A stretch of DNA of 64,000 nt from Phoronis australis. Its lineage: Eukaryota > Phoronida > Phoronidae. The position numbers were made by a program, and so were the translations under genes. Below, in pieces: positions 25,101-40,100 of this stretch. The stretch lies in the NCBI GenBank assembly GCA_002633005.1, contig NMRA01000492.1, positions 132,083-196,082 on the forward strand, given 5' to 3'. How positions within the stretch are numbered: position 1 is the first letter of the stretch; each line of letters starts with the position of its first letter. The notes beneath the pieces were generated by a model, which did not search any database, was not told the DNA's origin, and was given only the letters and a program-made list of their open reading frames with translations.

Positions 25101-28100
25101 AAAATAAAAGACCTTAAGCAAAAACCTTGTCTAATGTCAGGGTCCAAACACTGCTGAGATTCAAAGGATTGCTTTTCCTATAGATTTGTTATACAATAAT
25201 TTTAACAGGCTATGGGTAGGAGACCATATGGTTATGGCTTCCAGTTCACCAACCAAGGCTTGGAATTTTTCACTTTTTAGAGGATTTACTCTTTTGGTTT
25301 CAATTTCCTCTTGATTTCAAGATTCCTCCTTTTTCATCCCTTTTTGCTATTATTTTGATTTCATTGTTGCAAAAACGTTTATTTCAGTGAAATTTTATGA
25401 CGCAAAAAGTGTTTCTGTCACACAAATCTATTTGTGAAACGATACATCACCTTGAAAATTTTCCTCTTTTTTGTTTGCCATTGGTCATTCCAAACCCTGA
25501 CCAACTAAGAACATGAATTTACCGTCAGGCAGCAGTGGTGTTGAGCAGAACATGACTTGTTTGGATAACCAGTCATGGTTCGAAGGCCACCTAGTCATTT
25601 GGTGTCAGAAATAGAATACTGGAATCCCTGCATTCCATTTTTTTAAATTTGCTTGACAAAAACATCACATTTATTTAAATCTCAAATGTCATGCAAATGT
25701 TAATTTTAAAACCCAATTACCGAGCGTATGCCGCAAGCATTGAACACTAAAGTTACAAAGCAATTACTGTTTAAAAGGTAAATGAAAAAAAGCAAAGTAG
25801 GAAGGTATCTTGTCAGGGTGTAGAAACAGTCCATTGGCCAACCTTGTAAATATTCTGGCTAATCGTGTGTGAGTTGCATTCTGTTGATGTGTTGTTTTTA
25901 TCTGTGGGCATGGTTTTAACAGGGTTTAAGCAGTTGTCTCAGAGGTCCAGTTGAGTGTCTTGAGTCCAGGCACTAGATTTCACTTTGGCTTCATTGTTTA
26001 CAGAGTTCAACCATTGGTTTTTGTACATCGTTTCCTCTGTATGTATTTAATTGCACTCAGTCTAGCCTAAATTGAAATAAATTTACAAAAGTCTGTTGAC
26101 ATTGGTTTAGAGATCCCGTCATGTCACTGCTTCTCTACCCTGCTGTTGATGTTCGTTCTGATAATTTTAAGGTCAGCAGGAGTTGACACTCTCCAATGTG
26201 CTAGCTAGTTTTTGTTTGCCTAAGTAGTCTGGATTGAACCTCTTCAAAATCACATTATGTACATGTTGTCAGCTGTTTTAGACATAAAGGCTGCTTGATC
26301 ATGCTTACCAGACAGGCTGGCCTCTGGTCATTTAAATGTTTTTTGTTCCCATGACAATTCTGCCAAATGTGGTTGTTGGGGGTGGTGAGTTACTTACCGC
26401 TTGCTGATAATTATCCCCGTATTACCTTTTGGTTGTCACGGCGATGGTATCGATAACAAGGTCACATCTCTGGTGAATTAAATATGCATGTGTTTTTTAC
26501 GTTCATGTGAGATGTCTTAACTGCTCTACTTTTTGCATTCATTTTTTATTGTGACTGGAATTGCTATTACACTGCGATAAGTGGAACGTAAGCTCCAGGT
26601 GATGTGATTAGCTAGTTCAAATGAATTTGTTGTCGTAGGATTCCTATTCAATAACCAAGTGTGAAAAACAGTTACTGGCAACCATTGTTCAAGCAAAAAT
26701 CTCTAAAATTCAATATTGAAAAATTTTCAAGCTTGACTAAGGTTAAGTGTAGTGACTACCTCATGTTGATCTTAACCAATAAACAGTTGGCTACGGTGAC
26801 TTGCCAGTTAGCTATAGTGACTTGTCAGTTAGCTACGGTGACTTGTCAGCTACAGTGACTTGGCAGTTTGCTACAGTGACTTGTCAGTTAGCTACGGTGA
26901 CTTGTCAGTTAGCTACGGTGACTTGTCAATTAGCTACAGTGACTTGTCAGTTAGCTACAGTGACTCGTCAGTTTGGCCAATTTATGACAAAGTCAGCTGA
27001 GTAAAAAAAATATTTTACAATCTTCAAGGGTGTGCATTATATATAGGCTGCTGTTGTTTCATCAGATGGCACATTTGTGGTGCTGTCTAGCTGGTGAAGT
27101 GTCTTGACCTGTTATCGATTGTCACATCCCGTTGAAAGGGCAACTATGATAAAAGGTTGTCAGGTGTCCCCACAGCTAGGTCGCCTATAGTGGTTCGAAG
27201 GTGAAGTGGACTGTCTCCTAGATATCTGTTCTTATCGCTGACTGATAATTTTCCCTGTATGATTTCAGTACTGGTTGGCTAACGACAAGAAAATTAGCAA
27301 GCAATTGAGATGTGAGTATATTTTTGTTTCATTCTGCAGTTTCCTTAATTGTAGAGTGAGAACATTTGCTGTTGCAGCACAGCCAACGTATTGTTCAGTT
27401 AATGTAGAATGGAGCTGTACAGTGTGCCATGCTCGCTAGATAATGGAGCTGTACTGTGTGACAGTGTGCCATGCTCCCTAGATAATGGAGCTGTACAGTG
27501 TGACAGTGTGCCATGCTCCCTAGATAATGGAGCTGTACAGTGTAACTGTGCCATGCTCCCTAGATAATGGAGCTGTACTGCGTGGCAGTGTGCCATGCTC
27601 CCTAGATAATCGAGCTATACAGTGTGACAGTGTGCCATGCTCCCTAGATAATGGAGCTGCATTTCCATGGCGGTTAGCTACAAAAATTTAGTGAGCTCAC
27701 GAAATTGATCTCGTAGTATTCCTGTCCATGATTGGACTTTATTCCCATTGCTAACATGAAAATCGAAGTCCTCAGTGACCCAGGAAAAGGTTTCAGTGTG
27801 TATGGGAGTTCGACGACCCGAAAATTACAAAATTAGAAAATTGCACGTGCTCCTGTTGCCTGTGACTTTTAATTGCTCGATCAGGAACAATTATAGATGA
27901 GCGGATGAGTGTGGTAATGTTTTTGAAGCCTATCTTGGAACAGTAACACCTGTAAGTTTGGTTCCTAACAGTAGATTATCAAATATAACTAACTGTTAGG
28001 AGTATTGGTTTGCTTTTGTCTACGTCACCACCAGAATCGCATTTTATTTAAACCAGCCGCGAATAACACCCACGTGCAATGGTGTTCTCTTCAGACGTCT

Positions 28101-31100
28101 ATTCAATCAACTGTTATCGGCCTTCTGTTGTTTGTGCTGGGATCTCGCGGTGACACAACATGATTCGAAAAAGCAACTACACCTTTCATTTGATGGGTCT
28201 ACATTTATTTGTGTGATAAAACTCTCGTTTTCTTATTTTGATAAAGGCTTTGCTGGAACTGACTACCTGGTTAGCACAATACGTCTAGAATAACAAAATT
28301 TCTTTGAACTTAGGTTTTAAACCCCAAAACGCTTCAGTTAAGAATAACCTCAAAGGTTCATTCTTTAAAACAACAACAATAACAACTATTAGGCAGTTAA
28401 ACTCGACGCCAGTCATCAGTTCAAATCTCAATTTAGATACATGGTTAGGTCAGTTGATGATACGAACACCTGCACTGTGTTATCGGTTCTCTGATATTCT
28501 ATTTCAAATGCCAGTGTTTTGACATGGAAATCAGAGAATTGGAGGCGACTTACCACACTGTCTGGGGATCCACACGAGTCAATGGTCTGATCTAACTATC
28601 ACAATTGACTAGATGTAAGGAGCTTGAACGCGTGCCTTAATGCTCCCCTCTTCCATTGCAGCGACCCCATGGGTATTAGCCTTCCAAGTGAAGTTCTACC
28701 CGCCAGATCCAGCCTCGTTAGTGGAGGATATCACACGCTATCAACTGTGTCTTCAAGTTAGAAAAGATGTCTTGGATGGAAAGTAAGTGATTTGTTGGTA
28801 TCATTGGCCTTGTTGTCATTGAAGGTAACGAAACTGTGCCGTGCGTCTGTTATGCTTGTGTCTAGCTAATTATAGATGGTGCTGTAGGTCCACTGTTATA
28901 ACTAATTGTCACAACTACTCTGGTTTCCTGGCATGGGGCTTACTTTGTTTCCTCATTTATAAATTCCCATGTAGATAATAAAACGCCACTGATAACCATT
29001 TTCGAAACACCTCCATGTCTTGGAATTGAGTTGTGTGCCAAATTTGAGTCGTTAAGTACCGTTAGACGTTGTTGCATATGTTAGCTTTTCTGTTTGCTCT
29101 TGAATATCAGTCGTGGTTGTTATTGTGACATGTTTGTACAAGGTTCTGTAAGGTTAGACATGGTTAAGTCATCCCGAGATTCACTTATTGGTAAGATTGA
29201 AAGGACTTGTCAAAGACATCATTGGTGGTTTGCAGTCCTATTTCTTGTCGCGTGCTGATCAGGGTAACGGTCTCGTCAGTAATATTACTGTGTGCTTTCC
29301 TGTGTTTCACTCAGCCTTCTTTATTCCTAGACTGCCATGTTCGTTCGTGACGCATGCCCTGCTGGGCTCCTACACTGTCCAATCAGAGCTGGGCGACTAT
29401 GATGTGGGGGAACACGGCATCGGCATCGGTTATATCCAAGACTTCCACTTTGCACCCAAACAGACCACCGAACTGTTGGAAAAGATTTCAGACCTCCACA
29501 GAACCCACAAGTACGTGTACATTTGTTATTGGATGTATGGTTTATGTGCTGTAGTTAATCTTGTATTATAATTGAATGTTTTCTTTCGTTTGAAATCTTG
29601 ATTTAAACATCTTTATTTAGATTCTTTCTGAAGGTGTCTCTGGAAACCATATAGAGAAGTTTTGGAGTTTCTTGTCTTGTACGACTTTCAGTCCAGCCTG
29701 GTAGATGATGTTACCAATGTACAGTTTGTCTTTGTTACAAGTACTTTTACGTACTGATGTGTAATGGTGATTTCATCGCATTCATTATGAGCTGTTCTGC
29801 TGGGGCATATCTGTAGAGTCGCTGGCGTATCCGTGTGAATGTCCATTTAGTTTAGGTGAAATAAGTGTGCGCCTTTGTTTCCTTGCAGGGGCCAGAAGCC
29901 CAACGAGGCTGAGCTGCATTACCTGGAAAACGGCAAGAAATTGGCTATGTACGGTGTGGACATGCACCCGACGAAGGTGAGGAGGGGGAGGTGACTATAC
30001 ACACTGGGGGCTGCTGCAGTAGGGATAGTCTGGATATGACTGTGGTCAAACTTTTTAGTCAATAACTTTACTTATTTTTAAATCTGAAAATATGTGTCCA
30101 GTGTTCAGGAACTTTCTAGAAACAGCACGACTCTCGATATTAAATCAAAAGTCAAAAAGTGAAGGCTAATAAAAAAAATCTGAGACATGGTTTTGGCATT
30201 GAAAGTGGGAAAGTTCAAACACGGCTTACATATGTGGACTTTCAAGACATCGTGTTCAGAAGTTAGAAGTCTTGCTAAAATCGTGATTTCATGTAACCAG
30301 TCGAACACCACAATTTTGTTCTCTATTTCTGTCACGAAGAAGGCTCGCTGGTCTCGACTTTTGATGTAGTAATGTATTTAAGTTTTATTCTTTCGTTGAT
30401 GTTTTCAAAACTGTAAAATTCATCAAAATAGTGAAAGTAATAAACGAATGTTGACACTATTAACTGAAGTGTGTTTTTCTTTTGCGATCAAGTGATTCAC
30501 TGAAAGCCGAGTTATATCTAGATCAACAAGTCACCTACGAGTGATTCACAGTCAATGTTGATTCTGCACCAAAATGAATGGCCTGAAACTGAATAGAGAT
30601 TTGATGAACTCGTTGGGCGGTTTCTAATCCAGGCAATCCCTTGACTAGGGCAAGGACTTGGCGTAGAATCATGACAAAAAATTTCCCACACAGTTTGGCT
30701 TCTGCGTGGTATAACCAATGAAAATGCTCAAAACTAAATATTATATGCATAGCTGATTTATTCAACGCAGTGGGAGGTTGGGCTTGTACTGTGGGAAATT
30801 TCTGGCTGAAGATTTGATTTGATTGACAAACCTGGTGTTTTCCGAACAGCTTTTCAAAAGTATCAATTTTCTCTGTAAAACAAACTACCTGTGGTATCAA
30901 ATAAATGTATAGGATTCTCTAACATGTTTTACTGTATGCACAACCACTGCTTTTAAAGCAGATTCACAATTTCAGTTTTTGTGATTGGTTAAGTGGTAAA
31001 CTTTCTAAACATTTTCCATTTTGTTTGTTGATTTATCATTGAGTAAACTCATTGGTTGCCACTAAATGTTGGCTCCCACCAGATGTCACTCTCTTTATGG

Positions 31101-34100
31101 ATGGTAAATTTATTCATAGTTGCATATGACGTTTGTTTCAGGACTCTGAGGGTGTCGAAATCATGATCGGTGTCTGCGCCAGCGGCCTTCTCATCTACCG
31201 TGACAAGCTGCGCATCAACCGGTTTTCGTGGCCGAAAATTCTCAAGATTTCGTACAAGCGAAACAACTTCTACATCAAGATTAGACCTGGAGAGGTACGA
31301 AGCAAGATTCACTTTGTGACGCATAAAATTGTCTGATGCGTTGGTACATTTACACAAAAGTGTTTGAAGTACCATTTGTGTTGGAAGCTTTGATAGAAAG
31401 AGAGGTTAATTATAATTTGAGTAGGAACTGTATCGAGATAATTTGTATAAGCGATTGTGCAAATGTGGCAAAGAGCAGATGCTGTTATATATTAAGCAAT
31501 TCATTATCTTTGTAGCTAATTAGTCATTGCATTGCTAATTAGTCATGTTAAGCTAGTTGACACTTCTAGTTTTCCTGGATTGTAGTCTGGCTGGGGTACC
31601 TAATTGTACGCATTCTTTTGTTTGCAAAACTGTCTCGAAGTCGTTTTAACTCTGTTCGAAGTCTTAATTAATCTGCGCAAGCCTGAATTATCTGGTCCAA
31701 GTGATTTCGTCTAAGGAGGAATTTGGCTTCTTTTAAAAAAAGCCGAGTGAAGGAATTATATCAACAAAGGAGAAAATCTTAGCTTGGGATCATTGAAAAA
31801 CCAACTTTCATTTGTGCACACCCAACTTAGGTGACTTCGACTGCTGCGAGTTATATAACGTATATGATGTGTGTTAAGTGTCTGTTGCGTAGGTGTATAT
31901 CTTCTGGTGTCTGGTTTCAGTTTGAGCAATTCGAGAGCACCATTGCCTTCAAGTGCCCTAACCACAAACAAGCAAAGAGACTGTGGAAGACAGCAGTGGA
32001 GCATCATACTTTCTTTAGGTGGGTGCTGCCACCTGGTGTGCCGTTCATGTAAAGTGTGTAAAGCTGCTTAATGGTGCAATAAACTGGTTCTCACTCAAGA
32101 CGAAGCTCATTGAGCAGATTGTCGGGGAAGGGAGGTTAGCTTCTTCAGTAGAAGCAATATGGCCAACACTGAATTCCAGGCACCTTTTTGTAATCAACTT
32201 CAGTTCAAACAAAGGACAAGTACGTGATTATATTACTTTTAAAGGGCAAAGGCACCTTTGAGAAAGTTTGATATTGGCGACAAAACATGGTTTATGGAGG
32301 TTTTAATTGTGAAATCAGAATTAAGATTAACCCTGTCAGACTGGACGTGAAATTCCCTTGCCATAATAGTTTCTGTTTTCAAAATTCAACCAAAATTAGG
32401 ACCTGGGATTGCTTTAAAGCACTCTTATTTCGGGAGCGCTGGCCAACCTTTCATTTTCTCAACTGTTCTTTTCTTCCGTTAATACTTTGGATGCTTTCCC
32501 TGGAATTCAAAGTAAAATTCTGTTCTGATTTTTGGACGGTTGATCAAGAGAAAATGCGAGCATAAGCTCTGAATAATTTTAATTACGATACATGCCTCAA
32601 TTATATGTTGTTCGGTGTTGTTGCTGGACTTGGTGGTGTTCCCTGTTACAGAATGAAAGAGCCGGAAGTGCCCAAGAAGACCGGACTCTTCCCGGGCTTC
32701 GGCTCGCGCTACCGGTACTCCGGCCGAACCCAGCACCAGACGCAACAGTCGGTCATTGACAGGGACGCACCCACAGTGAAACGGGGCGGGCCAACTCACA
32801 GCAGTATGGACGGTACGTAGATATTAATGTCATAATTGTTAACATTAATAACTGGTTGTTGATTTTACGAGTCTTTGATTGTTAACAATGTATTGTAGTA
32901 TTGTCAGGAATATGTTTTTCTCAGATGTCTTACGGAACTAATGTCGGACGAATCTGTTCTGTAGGAAAAAGAGAAATCAGCTTGGTGAATACCGGTTTAC
33001 GTTTCAAAAACTCTTGTATAAGGACTGTGACCAGTTACGCATTTGCAAGACGTTGCTGACTTAGAAGTTAATTTTATTCAACTCTGTCTACAGTAGCAGC
33101 TGTCTCCAAAGTGATGCTGAAAAGTGTCTGACCAAACTGAATTATCGTTATTAGTGTTGTTTTTCTACACGAACATTTTGATTCCCTGACGAGGTTGTTG
33201 CATCGTGAACTGTTGTGGCATGTACAAAGCTGTACAACTGTCCCCTGTTCGACACGGAAACTGCTACTTTCTCGTTTTCGTTGTTGACTAAAATCATGGC
33301 AGTATTTAAGACGGCAGAAACCCAAAATGATTTTTGTTTTTGTGTTTAGTCCACTGGCTGTTATAAACATTCTCGCCGTGTTCCTTACTTGAATTAAAGA
33401 TGATTTCAAGGGCAGAGGAGAACTGACCGATTGTTATTGCTTCAGACTATTTAACTTGCTTGTTGCGGTGGGGCTAGTTTCAGACAGTGTGCCCTATTAG
33501 GGAATTCCATGAGATTAAGTGTGGCCCAATTTCATTTCAAACAAGGGATAGGAATGCATTTGACAATGTTTGTGAAGAAAGTTTTTTTTTTTACTCTAGA
33601 ACGTGGTTTATAGTGGGTAGCTTAAATCTGGGTTAAACTGTAGTATCCTGACTCTAAAACATTGATTTGTTGAGTAGAATTCAACTTATTTGACCTGTTT
33701 ATGTATTGTTGTGTTGAGGAGACAGGTAATACGTCTGTTAAAGGAGTCGCCAGAGTTTTTCTCCTCCATTTTAATCACGTACCCAACCGTCGCTGCCTTT
33801 ACAGAACTCCATCAATTCGCTCCTGGAAGCAACGAAAGTCTAGACATGGCCGAGCGAAGCGCCACATTACCAGGTTGTTAGCCCATCTGCCCCCATATGC
33901 CAGCATTCTGTACTAATAGGTTGCCCAATGCATGCACTTTGTCATTCCACTATTAGACAGTTTGTTCAGTTTACATTGACCGCATGGATAGTCTAGTTAA
34001 TAAACAGAACTTAATACTCCGAGTCTTGTCTTGTCCAATAGCATGTCTAGTTATGCTACAGTTCTAGTGGTTTAACTCCAAGATTATGCAGGGTTCCCAT

Positions 34101-37100
34101 TGTGGCTATTAAACTCTGTGCAATGCCATACACTAATACCCTAATAACTGGAAATTGCCTGTGCCACAGAGTACTTGAAATCTGATGGTTTTTGTGTGTG
34201 AGACTCTGGATAGCCATTGTCCATTAAGCAGTTAACTGGCATACTCATTCTTTTCTTGCTCATAGACAAGACTGTTAATGTATGAAGGTTTTATTACACA
34301 GCCAAAGAGTCCATCTAATTACTATGCAGAGGACATGCCGAGTTGCTGGGTAGTTAGGTCACTAACAGCTATTCTCTGTTTGATATTCTCTGCAGAGCAA
34401 AGTGTATTGATTTTTGACATGGATGGCCATGTCTGGCTTTTTGTGTCATCGAAGTTCTATGGGAATAAGTCTGCTGTCCTTGGGCTCATTTATCTCCATC
34501 AGTTGCATGTCTGCCTTGACAAATTCTATGACTGACTACTGTTAGTAACGATTCTTGGCTGTTTTATACTATATTTTCATTATTTCATGGATTCAACTGT
34601 TTAACGTAATGCTACAAAATGTTGTTAAGTTTTCATAAGCTCAGATTTCATGAATTTCACTCGGGGAAAACAGTCAGTTTTTTCTTTCTGCTCTTGTCGA
34701 CGTGTTTGAGGACAAGGTTGAAAGTTGGTCGCCTTGTCTGATGATTTGATTTACTTATCAGTATCTCAAATTCTCCTCAGAATAAACATTGTATAATATA
34801 ACAGATAATAGTCAGGGTTTTTCCTAAGTCAAAATCTGAACGGCGGTGCGAGTTTGTGCAACGAGTTGCCGCATTATAACCTACCTTTGTGCTAATTCAC
34901 TGAAACGACTAGAGGTGCACGATACTTTACTTGATGAGCATAATTAATGCATTTTTGCTGCAAAAGAATAAAAATAAGCACCACTATGCGACACAACTTC
35001 AATCATTTGTCTTGGAAAGTAGACAAAACTCATGGCTCATACCTTTTCAAATTAGCTGAACATTTCCAAACATGGGAACAGAAGTTTCCAAACTTGGGGC
35101 AGCATTATGCTTGAATACACGTAGGGAGAACTCTTATTTTAAACCGCATGTTATTATTTTGACTTTTGATATTTAATTTTGCACGTACGTCATTCATAGA
35201 TTGCTATAAGCTGTATTATTTCTTTACCATTGACTGTCTTCCTTTAAGTGACTTGTAATTTTGTCATGTAACATCCCATTCTAAGTTTTTAGTTGAATGC
35301 TTCTTCTAGGTAATAATCTGAAAGTGTTTATGTAATATGTTACTGTCGATATCTTGTTGGTAAATGTGTCGCTAATTAGTGTTTTGAATGATTCATGTGG
35401 TTGGCTCGTGTTTACAAATTGACTAAAACTTGGTGCAAATTACAATAAAAAAGCAATTTTATTTTGCTAAGTGTGGCTTCGACACGTGAACAAAAACTGT
35501 CACATAGCCTTACGCATGGTGAAGTGAGAGGTCTCAGGGATGGCTGCATCACTAGATTACTGCTAGCCTATGTGTGTGCTGTATTCATCTTTTTGTCCTG
35601 ACACCATGTTCCTCTTAACCAGCACATCATGTGACTCGTAACTAGTTGTTAAGTAAAGTTGCAAGCAATGACTGGATGCGTTTCTCCATTGTAGCCTACT
35701 CTCGCAGGGCTGCTCCAGAAGACTCCATCGAGCCTTCCACAATGCCACGCACGGACCGCGCACGCGCCAGCCAGGCGGAACCAGAAGAGGTTAGTAGTGC
35801 CGCACTATGCGGTGGTCTGTTGGCCGCCTGGGGTGGTCTGGGTTGCGACAGTTGTTTGGGGGCGGTCTATTGGTTGGAATTGAAAAATAGAGTTGCAATA
35901 TGAAAGATGTGTGTATTGGGTTTTGTTGTTGTAGATCTTGTACGATGTCGTCTTGTGGAGGCATAGATAAGGCTGAAAATTGTGAGAAGATGCTCACAAG
36001 AAAATAAGATGTCAACAGACTTGAAGCAGGGGTTAATCTGGCTTCCGTCATGAAACTAACATTTGATCTTGGTCACGAATGGTTATAACTTTTACCTGAT
36101 TCAGATCAGGGGTGATTCCTGTGCTTTAGGAAGAACTGGGAATTCGTTATTGCTCAAGATGAGGCTCTGCCATTTGGCTCGTCTCGGTGGGTCATTTCAT
36201 GCGCAGTCTTGAGTATTGCCCAACTGCCAGTTTTTTCACATTACAAGAATCACTCCCTATGTAAGTGAGGAACGATTTGGTAACAATTTTTGGCAGTAAG
36301 TAGTTTAAATCAAAAGTTAGTTTCTGCGACAGCCGGCGACAAGTTATGATTGCTTTAAACTACTGATTGAAACATAAGTTATTGTTCCTGTAATTTGTTT
36401 CTTGATGTGACAGGTGTCCCCTGTGGTCCCTTTCGTAGGTCATCGCTCTTTACCACCTTTCCTTGTCTCCCTTTCTCATTTAAGTTAAACCTGGCATGTA
36501 TGGCAGCCTAGCCCACATTGGTTAGTCAAAGCAGAGTACGCGTAAAAATCGAGGCTTAAACCTCACTGGTATCGCAAAACTCCTGGTGTACATTGCTGTG
36601 TGTTCACTGAGGTTACTGCGTTACATAAGTTGGGTGGACACCACTAGTCCAAGTTGGTCTTGACGACCCTAAGCGAAGAAAATGGCCACAGGTGCATGAG
36701 ATTGGACAGCTACCTACCTGGAGTGATGAATTCTGGGGATGAATGCTGCATAACCCCACTGTGCTTGTAAATTCTCTTGCTAGGCCACGTCTCTTTTAGA
36801 AAAACTCTTAAATGATGAGACTCGTGCTTGGCGAATGCGTCTTTAGTCTTACTTTGTTTCTCTAGTCACTCGTTTTCTTCAGTACATGTATGGGCTATAA
36901 TCTTTATGTTTCTGCACCGGTAATGAATCGTAGTAAAGCACGTTCTATTCTGAACTTGTATCCATTGTCTGTCAAAATTTCCATTTTTAAACGAAACTTT
37001 CTTCTCCTCATAGACATTTACCTGTGCATCCTTTGTGTATGGTAATCCTGTATCGATGTAGGGTTTTGGGAGGCTTTGCAGTTGGCTAGTTGGGGACATG

Positions 37101-40100
37101 CTGTTGGAGTGAGGTGTTTGCAGCAGTTTAGTTTTGATCCGTTATTAACCCTGCACTCTGCAAATACCATTTATGGGAGATCTACAGTAGCCTAGACAAT
37201 ATATGCCTTGTGACAGTATATACAGGGTAAATTTTTCCTGGTAGATAAATGTTCCCAGGATGCAAATATATGAAAAGTGCACATGATTGAACTATAGCAC
37301 TTTCCCCTGGTTCAGAGGAAATGGACACAATACATATTGCCCCGATGCATGGTAAATGGAAATAGTAGTGTGATGTTATAGTAAAACTGCACTTGTCGGT
37401 CAAGTGAACATGACTGCTACTTTGTTGGAAAAAGACTTTGAACCTAAAATCATGACACCAGATCACTCAATTTGAGGTTGCTCATCTGATCACATGTAGT
37501 ATAGCTGTTGTGTTGGGACACGTATTTATTTCAATGGCGCATTGTGTTTCTCGATTTTTGGTTAGTTTGAAAAAATAATTCCAAGTTCTGATATTAGGTG
37601 GGTTAGCACTTCTACTTTTGTCACCATTGTACTTTGTTTGACGTGGCATATTTGGCTCTCATTTTCGTATTATCCGTCTTTGAAATTTCAGATTTCTGGA
37701 CCTTACTTTCATTTTTTCGTAAAACTCTGTAAACCAGATCATCTAAGCTTTCGCCTTAATTAGTAATGTCACACTGTGTACAGTTAGTAGCCATATCTCT
37801 GTTGTCTGTAGCATAGTGCTATCACTCTTGACATGCTGCTAACACACTCAGGTCATAGAGGACATTGATGCTGGTGAACAGGTTGAGGGGCCACTTGTCA
37901 CCCGAAAAGAGCGTTACTCGCCCTCGACCAGTCTGCCGCGCGACTCATCCCTGCCGCGGGCTGTCAAGAAGAAAGGATACAAACCAGAGCGCCCCGTGGT
38001 GGCCGAAGAGATTGTGCCCGTCGAGCACGAACGCAGCTACCAACAGCACCCGCTCCTATCTCCTTCCTCTCCGCTACAGGTTTCTCCGTCTTTCTAGTTT
38101 TTACGTTCATTTCTTCTGTTCTCTTGGTGCTCCATAATACTAACTTTTAACGTTTGGTTAGCTCTCATTCACCTGTCTTTGTTTTTTTTTTTTTGTTCTT
38201 TAAGCATTCATTTTCTTTAGATTTTTCTAATTTCGTTCTCGCTTCTGAATAGCTGTTTTCTTTGTTTTGTTTCTGAGTGGTAAATCTGATGTTAATGTTC
38301 ACCGACTCACTCTGGGAGTGATTATTTCCTCAGCCCGGACAATATACTTTTGTGACCACTGATCAGGACGGTAACGTGACGCAGTGCGTGGCTGAGCCCG
38401 ACGGCACCATTATTTCGCGCAAGACGCTGCCTCCTATCAAGAAGGACAGCACCCTGCCACGCCCGAATCTGGGCCCCAGGAGTGCAAACACGTACCCCCG
38501 GAAACAGGTGGATAGACCCTAACGGCATGCTAACAACAGCCTTGCGCTCGGAATGTTGATTGCTATGTTCCTAGGATTACTTTTCTGTTCAATCTAATGG
38601 CCCGCTTTTTAAAAATCTCGTCTTTGTCTCTTGTCTTAGACCTTGAGTGGTGTCTTCTCCTCTAGTGACCCGTGGATGTTCACAATGTGCCTCTGCTGTG
38701 AAACTGTTTCAAGACTTGCATGATACTATATTGCGCTCAAAGAGTCCGCGTCATCGTCTACAGACGGGAGTCTGTATTGTGTTGGTGTTAAAGGCGTACA
38801 TCGACGTGGCAGTGTTTCACTTTTGCTATTTGTGAATGACATACCTGTCCATTGTTTATATTAACGATACAGTTTGTAGGTGGTTCAGCCTTATTCATTT
38901 ACAGCATGAAATTGACTGCTGAGTGTGATGCGTACTGTGTTCTTCCAGTTACAGACTATAGTGACTGGATGTCTTGAGTCTTAAAATTTGGTTTGAAAAC
39001 ACTGTCTCTCTTTCACGTCCATCTCTTCTTGTCGCATCATTTCTCTCCACCGTAAAAGCCTGCAGCTGTTACAAGGTGAAACGGCAACTTTTGTGGGTGA
39101 TGTAGTACAAGCTGAGGATTGTTTATTCTTCTAGATCTACTATATGCTAGGTGTTCTTCTGAACGTTCAGGAATGTATTGTGAAGTCTATGTTTTGCCGT
39201 CTGTTTTTCTCTGGGCCGTCCATCATTGGTAGGCTCTCAATGTGCTGTTTCATATAATGGCATGCTCTTGACTCTGCACCCCGTTGTTTATAGTATTTAG
39301 TTGTGTTTGTTTCATTTTGTTATGTTGTTTAATATGCCCTACTTCGCGCTCTAAATGATCACTGTTTGTCAGCGTTTTACGCTGGTATTTCACACTTTTA
39401 TTTTCACGCACAAACTGATAATCACTTTGTTTGACGTGTTCTCTTGTACTGAAAGCTTTTTTGTCTCGTCTCTTGTGTTCAGTTTCTTCTGCAGTGTCTT
39501 GTTCCATCACTATGTTTCTAATTCCTTTCTGTTGTTATTGTAGTACGACCAGGATGACCTTATCCGCGCCATGGGCAGTGCTAATTGGTGGAAGTATGCT
39601 CCGGAGGAGCGGTTCGCCATGCTGGGGCCCCAGCGATGCTGTCCCACCCAGGAAGAACAGGAGAACCTGTTGCGTGACTGGCCGCTGTTGAAACCGCAGG
39701 AACGCGCCGATGTTCTGAAGCGGTGGCCGCGTCTGACACCAGGAGAACGAGAGAGACTGCTGGACGACTGGGCCAAGCTGAACCCCGAGGAGCGCAAGAA
39801 GACGCTGTCCCAGTGGTACGACATGGCGCCAGTGGAACGCCAAGTACTATTATCCAACTGGGATAACCTGTCGCCGGAGGAGCGCAAGATTCTGATGAAC
39901 AACTGGCCGCTGTTCACACCGATGGAGCGCGCCATCCTGCTGAGCCAATGGCCTAAGCTGTCGCCAGAAGAGCAGGACCGCATACTAAGGGACTGGGACA
40001 AGCTGACGCCGGAGGAACGAGACATGGTGCTGAGAAATTGGTACAAACTGTCGCCAGAAGAACAAGACAAGCTATTGGAGGCTGAGAAGGCACGACGACG

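Larger units (their letters stand above)
23017..27268 (+). other. Intron 3
   Basis: About 4.25 kb. It holds a palindrome at 24798-24884, a short TIR element at 25254-25499 and a 21-bp minisatellite at 26786-26970. No coding exon was recognised. Confidence 0.75.

Noticed and set aside
26661-27004. Open frames encoding repeated QLATVTC or similar
   Set aside because: They are produced by the 21-bp minisatellite, whose unit is a multiple of three. The flanks are non-coding.
38647-38835. Additional cassette exon in intron 14
   Set aside because: Open frame preceded by an acceptor-like CTTAG, but the frame continuing from exon 14 meets a stop soon after and no donor is present.
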